In this document: positions 35,087 to 43,731 of the stretch, in pieces
Numbering within the stretch: position 1 is the stretch's first letter
Layout: the number at the start of each line of letters is the position of its first letter
Assembly (NCBI RefSeq): GCF_022568795.1
Contig: NZ_JAKZHU010000002.1
Location: 124,001-188,000 of the forward strand
Reading direction: 5' to 3'
Origin: Arsenicicoccus dermatophilus
GTDB taxonomy: Bacteria > Actinomycetota > Actinomycetes > Actinomycetales > Dermatophilaceae
Length of the DNA stretch: 64,000 nt
Notes under the pieces: model-generated
The model's input: only the letters and a program-made list of their open reading frames with translations
Databases searched by the model: none
Told to the model about the DNA's origin: nothing
Translations under genes and position numbers: made by a program

Positions 35087-36511
35087 ATGCAGCTGACCGA
35101 CCCCACCCGCACCGTCGCCCCCACGCGCGAGGACCCGGTCGCCCGGGCCGCCAGCGAGTGGCTGGGCGGCCCCACGGGACGACTCGCCGCGGTCGGTCGT
35201 CGCGGCCTGCGCCCGGCCCTGCTCGCGCTGACGGCCGCCGCCACCGTGGCGATGGTGCTGTCCACCCTCCTGCGGGGACACTGCCTCGCCCACGGGTGGC
35301 GGGCGGGCGACCAGTTCTGGCACATGTGCTACTCCGACATCCCGGTCGTCTACCAGAGCAGCGGGCTCGCGGACGGCGGCTTCGCCTACGGCGACGGCTC
35401 GGGCGTCGGCCAGGCCGCCGGCACGGGCATCGTCATGTGGCTGGTGTCCCTGCTGGTCCCCGGCGGGGAGCAGGGCCGCACGCTGGCCGCGGCCCAGGCC
35501 TACACCGGCCTGTGGGCCGGTCTGCTCACGATCCTGCTGGTCCTGCTGGTGGGCCTGCTGGTGCGGGCCACGCCGCGCACCCGGTGGAACGTCGCCCACC
35601 TGGCCCTCAGCCCCGTGGTGGTCACCACGGCGCTGGTCAGCTTCGACCTGGTGGCGGTGACGCTGGCGATGGCCGGGCTGGTGGCATGGAGCCGTCGCCG
35701 GGCCGTCGAGGCGGGCCTGCTGCTGGGGCTGGCGATCACCTGTCGCACCCCCGCGGTGCTCCTGCTGGTCGCCCTGGGCCTGGTGTGCCTGCGCGCGGGA
35801 CGGATCGTGGACTGGTGCCTCACGGCCGGGGTCGCGCTGCTCACGGCCGTCGCCGTGATCGGGGGCATGGTGGCGTATGCCGGCAGGCAGGTCCTGGACG
35901 TCTACACCCGGTGGGCCGCCGCGGAGCCGGGCTACGGCTCGATCTCCTACCTGTTCACCTCGCTCGGCGTCACGGTGCCGTCGGGCCTGGCCACCGGTCT
36001 GGCCGTGACCGGCTGGGCGCTGGCGGTCCTGCTGGCGGTGCTCTTCGCGCTCGGGGCGGCCCGTCGCCCCGGCGTCGCCGAGGTGGCCCTGCTGCTCCTG
36101 GTGGTCGTCGGCCTGACGGGTCGATCGGTGCCGGTGCAGTGGTCCCTGTGGCTCGTCCCGCTCCTCGCCGTGATCGGCGTGACCTGGCGCGAGCACCTGG
36201 TGTGGGCGGGCGTCGAGGTCGCCTACTTCGTCGGCCTGTGGCTGCACATCGCCGCGGGCCAGGCTCCCGACCGGGGTCTGCCCGCAGGGTGGTTCGCGGT
36301 GCTGACGGTGGCGCGGCTCGCGACCTGGGCCTGGCTGGCCTGGCAGGTGACCCGCCGGGCGCGCGACGAGGTGCCGGACCGCGAGGCCGCCGCCGCGACG
36401 CCGGAGCCCGGGTCCGGCCGCGCGACCCGCCTGGGCGGTCGGGTGGAGCGCGACCCGCTCGCCGGTGTCTGCGCGGGCGCGCCGGACCAGGTGCTGCTCG
36501 GGGTCGTGTAG
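35087..36511 (+). CDS. polytopic membrane protein, GT87/DUF2029-like (GT-C fold)
   Basis: The 474-residue protein has about eleven transmembrane helices after a 45-residue cytoplasmic start. A DIPVVYQSSGLADGGFAYGDG loop after the first helix matches the acidic extracytoplasmic loop of GT-C transferases, which use polyprenyl-phosphate sugars. The gene at this place between ponA1 and rpsF in mycobacteria (Rv0051-like) is of the same kind. The sugar and acceptor are unknown; coupling with a PBP suggests a periplasmic-side glycan step, which is inference. Confidence 0.72.
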   Translation: MQLTDPTRTVAPTREDPVARAASEWLGGPTGRLAAVGRRGLRPALLALTAAATVAMVLSTLLRGHCLAHGWRAGDQFWHMCYSDIPVVYQSSGLADGGFAYGDGSGVGQAAGTGIVMWLVSLLVPGGEQGRTLAAAQAYTGLWAGLLTILLVLLVGLLVRATPRTRWNVAHLALSPVVVTTALVSFDLVAVTLAMAGLVAWSRRRAVEAGLLLGLAITCRTPAVLLLVALGLVCLRAGRIVDWCLTAGVALLTAVAVIGGMVAYAGRQVLDVYTRWAAAEPGYGSISYLFTSLGVTVPSGLATGLAVTGWALAVLLAVLFALGAARRPGVAEVALLLLVVVGLTGRSVPVQWSLWLVPLLAVIGVTWREHLVWAGVEVAYFVGLWLHIAAGQAPDRGLPAGWFAVLTVARLATWAWLAWQVTRRARDEVPDREAAAATPEPGSGRATRLGGRVERDPLAGVCAGAPDQVLLGVV

Positions 36512-36652
36512 CCTAGAAAGGCTTGCATCCTGCCCGTCCGCACTGCGGCTCCCGCCGTGGCGTGGACGTCCGGGCCGGTTGCCGGCATACATGCACACCC
36601 TCCTGCCACGGAGAGACCGTGGCCGCCGAGACCAGAGGAGGTGGGTTAACGC

Positions 36653-36940
36653 ATGCGTCAGTACGAGCTGATGATCATTCTCGACCCCGCTCTCGAGGAG
36701 CGCACCATCCAGCCGTCGCTGGAGAAGTTCCTCACCGTCATCACCAAGGACAAGGGCACCGTCGACAACATCGACCTGTGGGGCAAGCGCCGCCTGGCCT
36801 ACGAGATCAACAAGAACGCCGAGGCCTACTACGCCGTCGTGAACTTCACGGCTGAGCCCGCCACGGCCAAGGAGCTGGACCGTCAGCTCTCGCTGAACGA
36901 GTCCATCCTGCGGACCAAGCTCATGCGCCCCGGCGCCTGA
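36653..36940 (+). CDS. rpsF: 30S ribosomal protein S6
   Basis: The 95-residue protein starts [18 protein letters not shown] and has [20 protein letters not shown], both diagnostic of S6, which sits on the small-subunit platform with S18. A strong Shine-Dalgarno (GGAGG) precedes the ATG. A 140-base leader separates it from the membrane protein gene. It heads the rpsF-ssb-rpsR-rplI operon. Confidence 0.98.
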   Translation: MRQYELMIILDPALEERTIQPSLEKFLTVITKDKGTVDNIDLWGKRRLAYEINKNAEAYYAVVNFTAEPATAKELDRQLSLNESILRTKLMRPGA

Positions 36941-37009
36941 GTCGTCCCATCGCTCGATCACCCCTGACCCACCCCTGACACCCGCGACGCACGGATCGAG
37001 GAGAGCACC

Positions 37010-37618
37010 ATGGCCGGAGAGACCACGCTGACCATCGTCGGCAACCTGACCCAGGACCCCGAGCTGCGGTTCACCCCGTCCGGGGCGGCGGTCGCCAACT
37101 TCACCGTGGCCTCCACGCCGCGCACCTTCGACCGGCAGAGCAACGAGTTCAAGGACGGCGAGACGCTGTTCATGCGGTGCTCGGTCTGGCGCGAGGCCGC
37201 GGAGAACGTCGCCGAGTCGCTCCAGCGGGGCATGCGGGTCGTCGTCACCGGCCGACTCGTCTCCCGCTCCTGGGACGACAAGGAGACCGGTCAGAAGCGC
37301 TCCGTCATGGAGATGCAGGTCGACGAGGTCGGTCCCTCCCTGCGCTACGCCACGGCCAAGGTCACCAAGACCCAGCGGGGCAACGGCCAGGGTGGCGGTT
37401 TCGGCGGTCAGCAGGGCAGCGGTTTCGGGGGACAGCAGGGCGGCGGCCAGCAGGGTGGCGGCTGGGGCGGCGGCAACGCCGGCCAGTCCGACGACCCGTG
37501 GTCGACCGGTGGCGGGCAGGGCGGTCGCGCCCCGGCCGCTCCGGCCCAGGGCGGCGCTCCCGCCCAGCAGGGTGGCGGGTGGGGCGGCGCGCCGTCCTAC
37601 GACGAGCCCCCCTTCTGA
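37010..37618 (+). CDS. ssb: single-stranded DNA-binding protein
   Basis: The 202-residue protein has an OB fold (residues 1-115: [51 protein letters not shown]) followed by a Gly/Gln-rich disordered linker and the acidic tip YDEPPF that recruits replication and repair proteins. It coats single-stranded DNA during replication. It lies between rpsF and rpsR as usual in bacteria. The linker repeats GGQQGGG-like units, which makes the DNA repetitive at 37380-37470. Confidence 0.97.
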   Translation: MAGETTLTIVGNLTQDPELRFTPSGAAVANFTVASTPRTFDRQSNEFKDGETLFMRCSVWREAAENVAESLQRGMRVVVTGRLVSRSWDDKETGQKRSVMEMQVDEVGPSLRYATAKVTKTQRGNGQGGGFGGQQGSGFGGQQGGGQQGGGWGGGNAGQSDDPWSTGGGQGGRAPAAPAQGGAPAQQGGGWGGAPSYDEPPF

Positions 37619-37730
37619 TCCGTCCCGATCGAGCATCGGCCGACCAGGCGCGAGCCCGCGTCGGCATACCTCTTGAGCCGTGGCCCCAGGCCCGGCACCA
37701 CCTCTCGTAGACCACGCAAGGAGAACCACA

Positions 37731-37967
37731 ATGGCCAAGCCCGTTGTGCGCAAGCCCAAGAAGAAGGCGAACCCGCTCAAGGCCGCCAAGGTCGAGAACA
37801 TCGACTACAAGGACACCGCGCTGCTGCGCAAGTTCATCTCCGACCGCGGCAAGATCCGCGCTCGCCGCGTCACCGGTGTCTCCGTCCAGGAGCAGCGCCT
37901 CATCGCCAAGGCCGTCAAGAACGCCCGCGAGGTCGCCCTGCTGCCCTACTCGAGCTCTGCTCGCTGA
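37731..37967 (+). CDS. rpsR: 30S ribosomal protein S18
   Basis: The 78-residue basic protein has [20 protein letters not shown] and the [19 protein letters not shown] ending typical of S18. It pairs with S6. Only the four residues up to KPVV precede the RKPKKK stretch; no CxxC zinc ligands are present in the N-terminus (it lacks the usual cysteines), so this is the zinc-independent form. The ATG at 37731 follows AAGGAGAACC. Confidence 0.96.
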   Translation: MAKPVVRKPKKKANPLKAAKVENIDYKDTALLRKFISDRGKIRARRVTGVSVQEQRLIAKAVKNAREVALLPYSSSAR

Positions 37968-37987
37968 GCCCAGGGAAGGGAACTGAC

Positions 37988-38437
37988 ATGAAGCTCATCC
38001 TCACCAACGAGGTCACCGGCCTCGGCACCCCCGGCGACATCGTCGAGGTCAAGGACGGCTACGCCCGCAACTACCTCATTCCCCGCGGCTTCGCGACGCC
38101 GTGGACCAAGGGTGGTCAGAAGCAGGTCGAGGCGATCCAGAAGGCCCGCGTCGCCCGCGAGCACAAGTCGATCGAGGAGGCCAAGGACGCCAAGCAGCGT
38201 CTCGAGGTCAAGGCCTACAAGGTGCCGGTGAAGTCCGGCGACGCCGGCCGCCTCTACGGCTCCGTCCACAGCACCCAGATCGTCGACGCGATCGTCGCTG
38301 CGGGCGGCCCCAAGGTCGACCGCCGCAAGCTGGAGGTCCAGGGCGCGATCCGCACCCTCGGCGTCTACACCGCGACCGTTCGCCTGCACCCCGAGGTGCT
38401 CGCCACCGTCAAGCTGGACGTCGTCGCGGCCAAGTAA
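37988..38437 (+). CDS. rplI: 50S ribosomal protein L9
   Basis: The 149-residue protein has the L9 N-domain (MKLILTNEVTGLGTPGDIVE, KDGYARNYLIPRGFA), the long connecting helix around residues 40-75 and the C-domain ending VHLHPEV-like RLHPEVLATVKLDVV. The ATG at 37988 is preceded by GGGAAC. It ends the operon, followed by a hairpin. Confidence 0.97.
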   Translation: MKLILTNEVTGLGTPGDIVEVKDGYARNYLIPRGFATPWTKGGQKQVEAIQKARVAREHKSIEEAKDAKQRLEVKAYKVPVKSGDAGRLYGSVHSTQIVDAIVAAGGPKVDRRKLEVQGAIRTLGVYTATVRLHPEVLATVKLDVVAAK

Positions 38438-38453
38438 GCCCCGGCGTTCGTTC

Positions 38454-38485
38454 GAGACCCGTCACCCCCCGGGGTGGCGGGTCTC
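38454..38485 (+). terminator. rplI terminator hairpin
   Basis: Arms 38454-38468 and 38471-38485 pair over 15 bases with one G-T wobble, 16 bases after the rplI stop. Confidence 0.75.
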
Positions 38486-38818
38486 GTCACGTCCGGCCCG
38501 GCCCATCCCACGCGCCGTCTCGTCGCCGTGCGGCGCTGCCTTCCCACCTGCTCCCTGACTTCCCACCTGCTCCCTGCCTCCTCCCCGTCGCGCGGCGCCG
38601 ACGCCCCCGTGCCAGCCCCGCTGGGGCGGACGTCCGGCGTTCCCCTCGTGCGCTCGCAGCTCGACAGGTGCCCGTCCTCGGCCCCCGGTCGCGTCTTCAC
38701 CGAGTCGGCGAGCGCAGGCTCGGCCGGGCGTGGGAGAGGTTCGGCCGGGTGCAGGGCGAGGGTCGCCACGCAGCGGCGCGGACGAGGCCGGCGGTATGGC
38801 GGGGCGCGAGGCGGGGGT
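38486..38818. other. intergenic stretch with a 19-bp tandem duplication
   Basis: No gene is supported in this region between convergent rplI and the GntR gene. An 18-base C/T-rich unit at 38540-38557 is repeated at 38559-38576 with one base between. Nothing else structured was seen. Confidence 0.5.
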
Positions 38819-39559
38819 TCAGGGGTTGCGCAGGGTGTTGTCCACGACGTACTGGTCGCCGCGGTAGGCGTGGTCGCCATACTCGATGGGCGTGCCGTCG
38901 GGGGCGTAGGACTGCCACAGCACGGTCAGGACGGCGTCGGCGCGGGTGAGCTGCAGCTGTCGGCGTTCGGTGAGGGTGGCCATCCGGGCGCCGAGGCGCT
39001 GGCGGGCGAGGTCGGCGACGACGCCACGCCTCGCGAGCAGCTCGTAGAGCCCGTGCTCGGCCAGCTCGGCGGTGGTGAGCGTGGAGAACTGCGGCGGGAG
39101 CCAGGAGCGGAGCACCACGAGGGGTCGGCCGTCGGACCAGCGGACCCGCTCGAGGTAGACCAGGGGGGTGCGGGGGTCGAGGTCGAGGGCGGTGGCGGCG
39201 ACCTTGTTGCGGCGGGCGGGCACCAGGCGGACCACCTGGGTCGTCGGGCGGCGGCCGGTGCGGTCGAGCTCGTCGTACAGCGGTGTGAGGTCGTCACGCC
39301 GGTGCACCACCGGACAGGCCACGCGGGTGCCGACGCCGCGGTGACGGACGAGGAGCCCGTCGGCGACCAGCTGGGCGATGGCCTTGCGGACGGTCGGGCG
39401 GGAGACCTGCAGACGGGCGGCGAGGGACAGCTCGTTCTCGAAGGGGTCGCCCGGCTGGAGCACGCCGCGGTCGATGGCTGCGCGCAGCTGAGCGGCCAGC
39501 TGGTCGTAGAGCGGCGTCGACGACGAGCGGTCGAGAGTCAGGTCGGCCAGGGGACGCAC
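38819..39559 (-). CDS. GntR/HutC-family transcriptional regulator
   Basis: The 246-residue protein has a GntR winged-helix domain (residues about 15-75: PLYDQLAAQLRAAIDRGVLQPG, LAARLQVSRPTVRKAIAQLV, GLLVRHRGVGTRV) and a UTRA ligand domain (about 95-240) as in HutC/DasR regulators that sense small metabolites. It is divergent from the ABC transporter operon at 39661, so that transporter is its likely target. The shared operator upstream of ino1 suggests that its regulon also includes inositol synthesis, with inositol or a derivative as possible effector. Effector identity is inference. Confidence 0.9.
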   Translation of the reverse strand: MRPLADLTLDRSSSTPLYDQLAAQLRAAIDRGVLQPGDPFENELSLAARLQVSRPTVRKAIAQLVADGLLVRHRGVGTRVACPVVHRRDDLTPLYDELDRTGRRPTTQVVRLVPARRNKVAATALDLDPRTPLVYLERVRWSDGRPLVVLRSWLPPQFSTLTTAELAEHGLYELLARRGVVADLARQRLGARMATLTERRQLQLTRADAVLTVLWQSYAPDGTPIEYGDHAYRGDQYVVDNTLRNP

Positions 39560-39613
39560 AGGGGCAGGGTAGTGCCGGAAGGACGTGGCGGAGTGTCATC
39601 GCGGCCGGTCATG

Positions 39614-39638
39614 GGTGACAATGCTGGTGTTTGTCACC
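39614..39638. promoter_or_regulatory. operator in the GntR/transporter divergent promoter
   Basis: GGTGACAA and TTGTCACC are perfect inverted 8-mers separated by nine bases, 23-47 bases upstream of the binding-protein ATG. The inner pattern TGACAA-N9-TTGTCA is the same as upstream of ino1. Confidence 0.72.
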
Positions 39639-39660
39639 TCCACGACCTCAGAAGGACCCC

Positions 39661-40641
39661 ATGAGACGCCGTCCCGCCATCGTCGTCGCCGCGGCCGCCG
39701 CGGCGCTCAGCCTGGCTGCCTGCTCCGCCACCGGGGGTCGCAAGGCCGTCGAGGAGGCTGCGGCCGCCGGCGGCAAGCCCGCCAAGACCATGACGGTCAC
39801 CCTGATCACCCACTCCGCGCCCGGCGACGACTTCTGGGACCTGGTCCGCAAGGGCGCCGACGACGCTGCGGACAAGGACGGCATCACGCTGGAGTACCAG
39901 GCGAGCCCGGACGGCGCTGAGCAGGCCAACCTGGTCCAGGCCGCCATCGACAAGAAGGTCGACGGCATCGCGGTGACCCTGTCCAAGCCGGACCAGGTGG
40001 GCCCGGCGGTCACGAAGGCCGTGGCGGCCGGCATCCCGGTCACGGCGCTCAACGGCGGCGTGGACGCGTGGAAGGCCTTGGGCGTCAAGGGATTCTTCGG
40101 TCAGGAGGACCGCGTCGCGGGCCAGGTGACGGGCGAGCGGCTCAAGGGCCTGGGCGCCAAGAAGGTCCTGTGCATCCTGCACGAGCAGGGCAACGTCGGC
40201 AACGACGCGCGCTGCACGGGCGTCAAGGCGGCCCTGCCCACGACCGAGACGTTGTACGTCAACGGCGCCGACACCGCCGACGTCCAGTCCAAGCTGACCG
40301 GCAAGCTGCAGCAGGACGAGGCGATCGACTGGGTCCTCGGCCTCAAGGCCTCGGTCGCGCTGACCGGGGTGCAGTCGGTGAAGGAGGCCGGGTCGGCCGC
40401 CAAGGTCGCGACCTTCGACACCAACGCCGAGCTGATCAAGGCGATCAAGGCCGGTGACGTGCAGTTCGCCGTCGACCAGCAGCCTTATCTGCAGGGCTAC
40501 CTCGCGGTGGACGCGCTGTGGCTCTACAAGACCAACGGCAACGACGTCGGTGGCGGGCAGGCGACGTTGACCGGTCCGGCCTTCGTCGACAAGACCAACG
40601 TCGCCGCCATCGAGAAGTTCGCCGCCGCGGGGAAGCGCTGA
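39661..40641 (+). CDS. sugar/cyclitol ABC transporter substrate-binding lipoprotein
   Basis: The 326-residue protein has a lipoprotein signal (LSLAAC, lipidated Cys21) and a type I periplasmic-binding fold of the ribose/inositol group: VTLITHSAPGDDFWDLVRKGADDAA, IDKKVDGIAVTLSKPDQVGPAV, AAGIPVTALNGG, and IDWVLGLKASVALTGVQ. ATG 39661 follows AAGGAC. It captures a sugar outside the membrane for the permease and ATPase encoded next. The operator shared with ino1 favours myo-inositol or a relative as substrate, but xylose/ribose-type sugars cannot be excluded. Confidence 0.88.
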   Translation: MRRRPAIVVAAAAAALSLAACSATGGRKAVEEAAAAGGKPAKTMTVTLITHSAPGDDFWDLVRKGADDAADKDGITLEYQASPDGAEQANLVQAAIDKKVDGIAVTLSKPDQVGPAVTKAVAAGIPVTALNGGVDAWKALGVKGFFGQEDRVAGQVTGERLKGLGAKKVLCILHEQGNVGNDARCTGVKAALPTTETLYVNGADTADVQSKLTGKLQQDEAIDWVLGLKASVALTGVQSVKEAGSAAKVATFDTNAELIKAIKAGDVQFAVDQQPYLQGYLAVDALWLYKTNGNDVGGGQATLTGPAFVDKTNVAAIEKFAAAGKR

Positions 40642-41759
40642 TGTCGCCCGCCACCGCCGGAACCGCCGCCGCGCAGACGACCGCCGCCGACCTGACGCCC
40701 ACCGACGGCGCCCCGCCGGCCCCGGAGCTCGAGGTCGACGACCGCACCACCCGGCCCTCGCTCGCCACCCGCCTGCTCGTCCGCCCCGAGATCGGTTCGC
40801 TGATCGGCGGGCTCGCGCTGCTCGTCTTCTTCCTGGCGATCGCCCCCGGCTTCCGCAACGTCAGCAACGTGGGGACGATCCTCTACAGCGCCTCGATCAT
40901 CGGGATGATGGCGGTGCCGATCGCCCTGCTGATGATCGGCGGCGAGTTCGACCTGTCCGCGGGGGTGCTCGTGACCACGGCGGGCCTGGCGGCGGCGCTG
41001 CTGGGGTGGTACTTCAACCTCCACGTGTGGGTGGCCGTCCTGGTCGCGCTGCTCGTCAGCCTGGCGATCGGTCTGGTCAACGGGCTGCTGCTGACCCGCA
41101 CCAAGCTGCCGAGCTTCCTCACGACGCTGGCGACCTTCTTCGTGCTGCAGGGGGTCAACCTCGGCATGACGCGCGAGATCTCGGGCAACGTCGCGTCCCG
41201 CTCGATCGCCGACATGGACGGCTGGGACTCCGCCAAGGCGGTGTTCGCCGCGGAGACGACCGTGCACCTGGGCGACGCGGCGATCAACCTCAAGGTCACG
41301 CTGCTGTACTGGCTGCTGCTGACCGCGGTCGGCGCCTGGTTGCTGCTGCGCACCCGGCAGGGCAACTGGATCCTGGCGGTGGGCGGCGACGACGGCGCCG
41401 CCCGCGCGTCGGGCGTCCCGGTGCGCCGCACCAAGGTCGCGCTGTACCTCTTCGTGGCCTTCGGGGCCTGGCTGTCCGGGATGCACCTGCTGTTCGGCTA
41501 CGGCGTGGTCCAGTCCGGCGAGGGCGTGGGCAAGGAGTTCGTCTACATCGTCGCCGCGGTGATCGGCGGCTGCCTGCTGACGGGTGGCTACGGCTCGGTC
41601 GTGGGTGCCTCGGTGGGTGCGCTGATCTACGGCATGGCCCAGCTCGGCATCAACTACGCCGGCTGGAACCCGGACTGGTTCAAGACCTTCCTCGGCGTGA
41701 TGCTGCTCGCCGCGACGCTGGTCAACGTCTGGATGAAGCGGAAGGCGGAGCGGCGATGA
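40641..41759 (+). CDS. sugar ABC transporter permease (RbsC/BPD_transp_2 family)
   Basis: The 372-residue protein has a 45-residue cytoplasmic N-terminus then eight to ten membrane helices with LMIGGEFDLSAGVLVTTAG, GLVNGLLLTRTKLPSFLTTLATFFVLQG and the cytoplasmic coupling motif AVGGDDGAARASGVPVRRTK near residue 250. The ATG overlaps the binding-protein stop by one base (TGATG). It forms the channel of the importer. Confidence 0.92.
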   Translation: MSPATAGTAAAQTTAADLTPTDGAPPAPELEVDDRTTRPSLATRLLVRPEIGSLIGGLALLVFFLAIAPGFRNVSNVGTILYSASIIGMMAVPIALLMIGGEFDLSAGVLVTTAGLAAALLGWYFNLHVWVAVLVALLVSLAIGLVNGLLLTRTKLPSFLTTLATFFVLQGVNLGMTREISGNVASRSIADMDGWDSAKAVFAAETTVHLGDAAINLKVTLLYWLLLTAVGAWLLLRTRQGNWILAVGGDDGAARASGVPVRRTKVALYLFVAFGAWLSGMHLLFGYGVVQSGEGVGKEFVYIVAAVIGGCLLTGGYGSVVGASVGALIYGMAQLGINYAGWNPDWFKTFLGVMLLAATLVNVWMKRKAERR

Positions 41760-42565
41760 GCACGGTCCAGCAGGAGCGCCACCCGGTCGAGGAGGCTGAG
41801 CAGGCCCCGATCCTGGAGCTCGACGACGTCGGCAAGTCGTACGGCCACGTCGAGGCGCTGCGCGGGGTCTCCCTGACGGCGCGGGCCGGCGAGGTCACGT
41901 GCGTGCTCGGTGACAACGGCGCGGGCAAGTCCACGCTCATCAAGGTCATGGCCGGGCTGCACGAGCACACCTCGGGCGTGGTCCGGGTCGAGGGCGACCC
42001 GGTGCGCTTCACCTCCCCGCGGCAGGCGCAGGCGGCAGGCATCGCCACCGTCTACCAGGACCTCGCCCTGGCCCCGCTGATGGCCGTATGGCGGAACTTC
42101 TTCCTCGGCAACGAGATCACGCGCAAGCCCTTCGGGCGGCTGGCGATCGAGGAGATGAAGGCCAAGGCCGACGCGTCGCTGCGGGAGCTCGGGGTCGTCA
42201 TACCGGACCTGGAGACCCCGGTCGGGGCGCTGTCGGGCGGGCAGCGGCAGTGCGTGGCCATCGCCCGCGCGATCCACTTCGGGGCCAAGGTGCTGATCCT
42301 GGACGAGCCGACGGCCGCGCTGGGCGTCAAGCAGTCGGGCGTGGTGCTGCGTTACATCGCCAAGGCCCGCGACGCCGGGATCGCCGTCGTCTTCATCACC
42401 CACAACCCCAACCACGCGATGCTCGTGGGCGACCACTTCGTGGTGCTCAAGCTGGGTCGGGTCTCCCTCGACCGGGCCAAGGCCGACCTGACGCTGGACG
42501 AGCTCACCCACGAGATGGCGGGCGGCGGCGAGCTGGACGCCCTCGCGCACGAGCTGCGGCGCTGA
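41756..42565 (+). CDS. sugar ABC transporter ATPase (single-domain, FrcA-like)
   Basis: The 269-residue ATPase has Walker A GDNGAGKSTL, Q-loop TVYQDLAL, a signature ALSGGQRQCVAIARA, Walker B VLILDEPTAALG and the switch His in FITHNPNHA. Ribose-type transporters usually have a double-length ATPase of about 500 residues; this single domain is like FrcA, which works as a homodimer. ATGA overlap with the permease. After the stop, a perfect hairpin ends the operon. Confidence 0.93.
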   Translation: MSTVQQERHPVEEAEQAPILELDDVGKSYGHVEALRGVSLTARAGEVTCVLGDNGAGKSTLIKVMAGLHEHTSGVVRVEGDPVRFTSPRQAQAAGIATVYQDLALAPLMAVWRNFFLGNEITRKPFGRLAIEEMKAKADASLRELGVVIPDLETPVGALSGGQRQCVAIARAIHFGAKVLILDEPTAALGVKQSGVVLRYIAKARDAGIAVVFITHNPNHAMLVGDHFVVLKLGRVSLDRAKADLTLDELTHEMAGGGELDALAHELRR

Positions 42566-42597
42566 CGCCGGCACACGACCGCATCGACGCAACTGGA

Positions 42598-42629
42598 CCG
42601 GCCCCGGGCTCTCGACCGCCCGGGGCCGG
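42598..42629 (+). terminator. hairpin after the ABC transporter operon
   Basis: A perfect 12-bp GC stem (42598-42609 with 42618-42629) and eight-base loop lie 33 bases after the ATPase stop. Confidence 0.75.
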
Positions 42630-42639
42630 GGCGCGCTCC

Positions 42640-42645
42640 TAGCCT
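42640..42645 (+). promoter_or_regulatory. -10 box of the oxidoreductase gene
   Basis: TAGCCT lies 33 bases before the ATG at 42679; GAGGAG at 42666-42671 is the Shine-Dalgarno sequence. Confidence 0.45.
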
Positions 42646-42678
42646 GGGCAGATCATCCCCTCGACGAGGAGTGCACCG

Positions 42679-43701
42679 ATGTCGCTGCCGCTGCCGTCCC
42701 CCGACCGTCTCCACCCCCTCGACGGGCCCGTCGTGCGCTGGGGGATCCTCGGCACCGGTTGGGCCGCCGATCGTTTCCTCGGGTCGGTGCTCAGCCACAC
42801 CAACCACCAGGTCGCGGCGATCGGCTCGCGCGACCTGGCCCGCTCCACCGAGCTGGCCGAGCGCCACGGTGGCCGGCCGTGCGGGTCCTACGAGGAGCTC
42901 GTGGCGCAGGACGACGTGGACGTGGTCTACGTCGCGACGCGCCACCCGCACCACGTGGACCACGCGCTGCTGGCGATCGAGGCGGGCAGGCACGTGCTGG
43001 TCGAGATGCCGATGGCCGTCGACGCGGCCGGTGCCCGGCAGATCGCGGCCGCGGCGCGGGCGCGAGGCGTCTTCTGCGCCGAGGCGATGTGGTCGATGTT
43101 CCTGCCGAAGTTCACGGTGCTGCGCACGGTCCTCGACGAGGGGCTGCTCGGCGACATCCACCTGCTGTCGGCCGATCTCGGGGAGTACTTCGACGACGAC
43201 CACCGGATCAACGACCCCGCGGCTGCGGGCGGCGCGATGATGGACCTGGGCACCTACCTCGTGGCCTTCGCGACCTGGGCGCTCGGCCGTCCCACCGAGA
43301 TCCACGCGCAGGGTGTGCGTGGCCCGTCCGGCGTGATGGCGCAGACCGTGATGGAGCTGCGCCACGGCGACACCACCCAGTCCGCGCTCGAGGCGACCTC
43401 GCTGGTGCGCACCCCGACCAGCGCGTCGATCAGCGGCAGCAAGGGTTTCGCGACGCTGGAGGGGCCCTTCTACAAGCCCGGACCGCTCACCGTCCGCACC
43501 CGCGACGGCCAGGTGCTGCGCCACGAGGAGACCCCGATCGCGCACGCGGCGTTGTTCTACGAGGCGCTGGAGGTGGCCCGCTGCCTGGACGCCGGGCTGC
43601 TGGAGACCCCGATCCGGCCGCTCGACGCGACGATCCTCACCCTGGAGGTCATGGACGAGGTGCGGGCGCTCACGGGGGACGCGCTGGTCGGGGCCCGCTG
43701 A
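42679..43701 (+). CDS. Gfo/Idh/MocA family oxidoreductase
   Basis: The 340-residue NAD(P)-dependent enzyme has a Rossmann start WGILGTGWAADRFLGSVL, VYVATRHPHHVDHALLAIEAG, and VEMPMAVDAAGARQIA, where the usual EKP catalytic motif reads EMP: the lysine expected to act in catalysis is replaced by methionine. AEAMWSMFLPKF and GGAMMDLGTYLVAFA follow. Family members oxidise cyclic polyols or sugars, for instance trans-dihydrodiol or inositol. It lies just after the transporter but has its own promoter. Loss of the EKP lysine makes its activity uncertain. Confidence 0.82.
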   Translation: MSLPLPSPDRLHPLDGPVVRWGILGTGWAADRFLGSVLSHTNHQVAAIGSRDLARSTELAERHGGRPCGSYEELVAQDDVDVVYVATRHPHHVDHALLAIEAGRHVLVEMPMAVDAAGARQIAAAARARGVFCAEAMWSMFLPKFTVLRTVLDEGLLGDIHLLSADLGEYFDDDHRINDPAAAGGAMMDLGTYLVAFATWALGRPTEIHAQGVRGPSGVMAQTVMELRHGDTTQSALEATSLVRTPTSASISGSKGFATLEGPFYKPGPLTVRTRDGQVLRHEETPIAHAALFYEALEVARCLDAGLLETPIRPLDATILTLEVMDEVRALTGDALVGAR

Positions 43702-43719
43702 GCCCCCAGGCGCCCCGGC

Positions 43720-43725
43720 TAGCCT
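43720..43725 (+). promoter_or_regulatory. -10 box for a leaderless mtr transcript
   Basis: TAGCCT plus six bases reaches the ATG at 43732; there is no Shine-Dalgarno sequence. Confidence 0.5.
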
Positions 43726-43731
43726 GAGCCC

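Noticed and set aside
37380-37480. tandem repeat in DNA
   Set aside because: It is explained by the Gly/Gln-rich linker codons of ssb.
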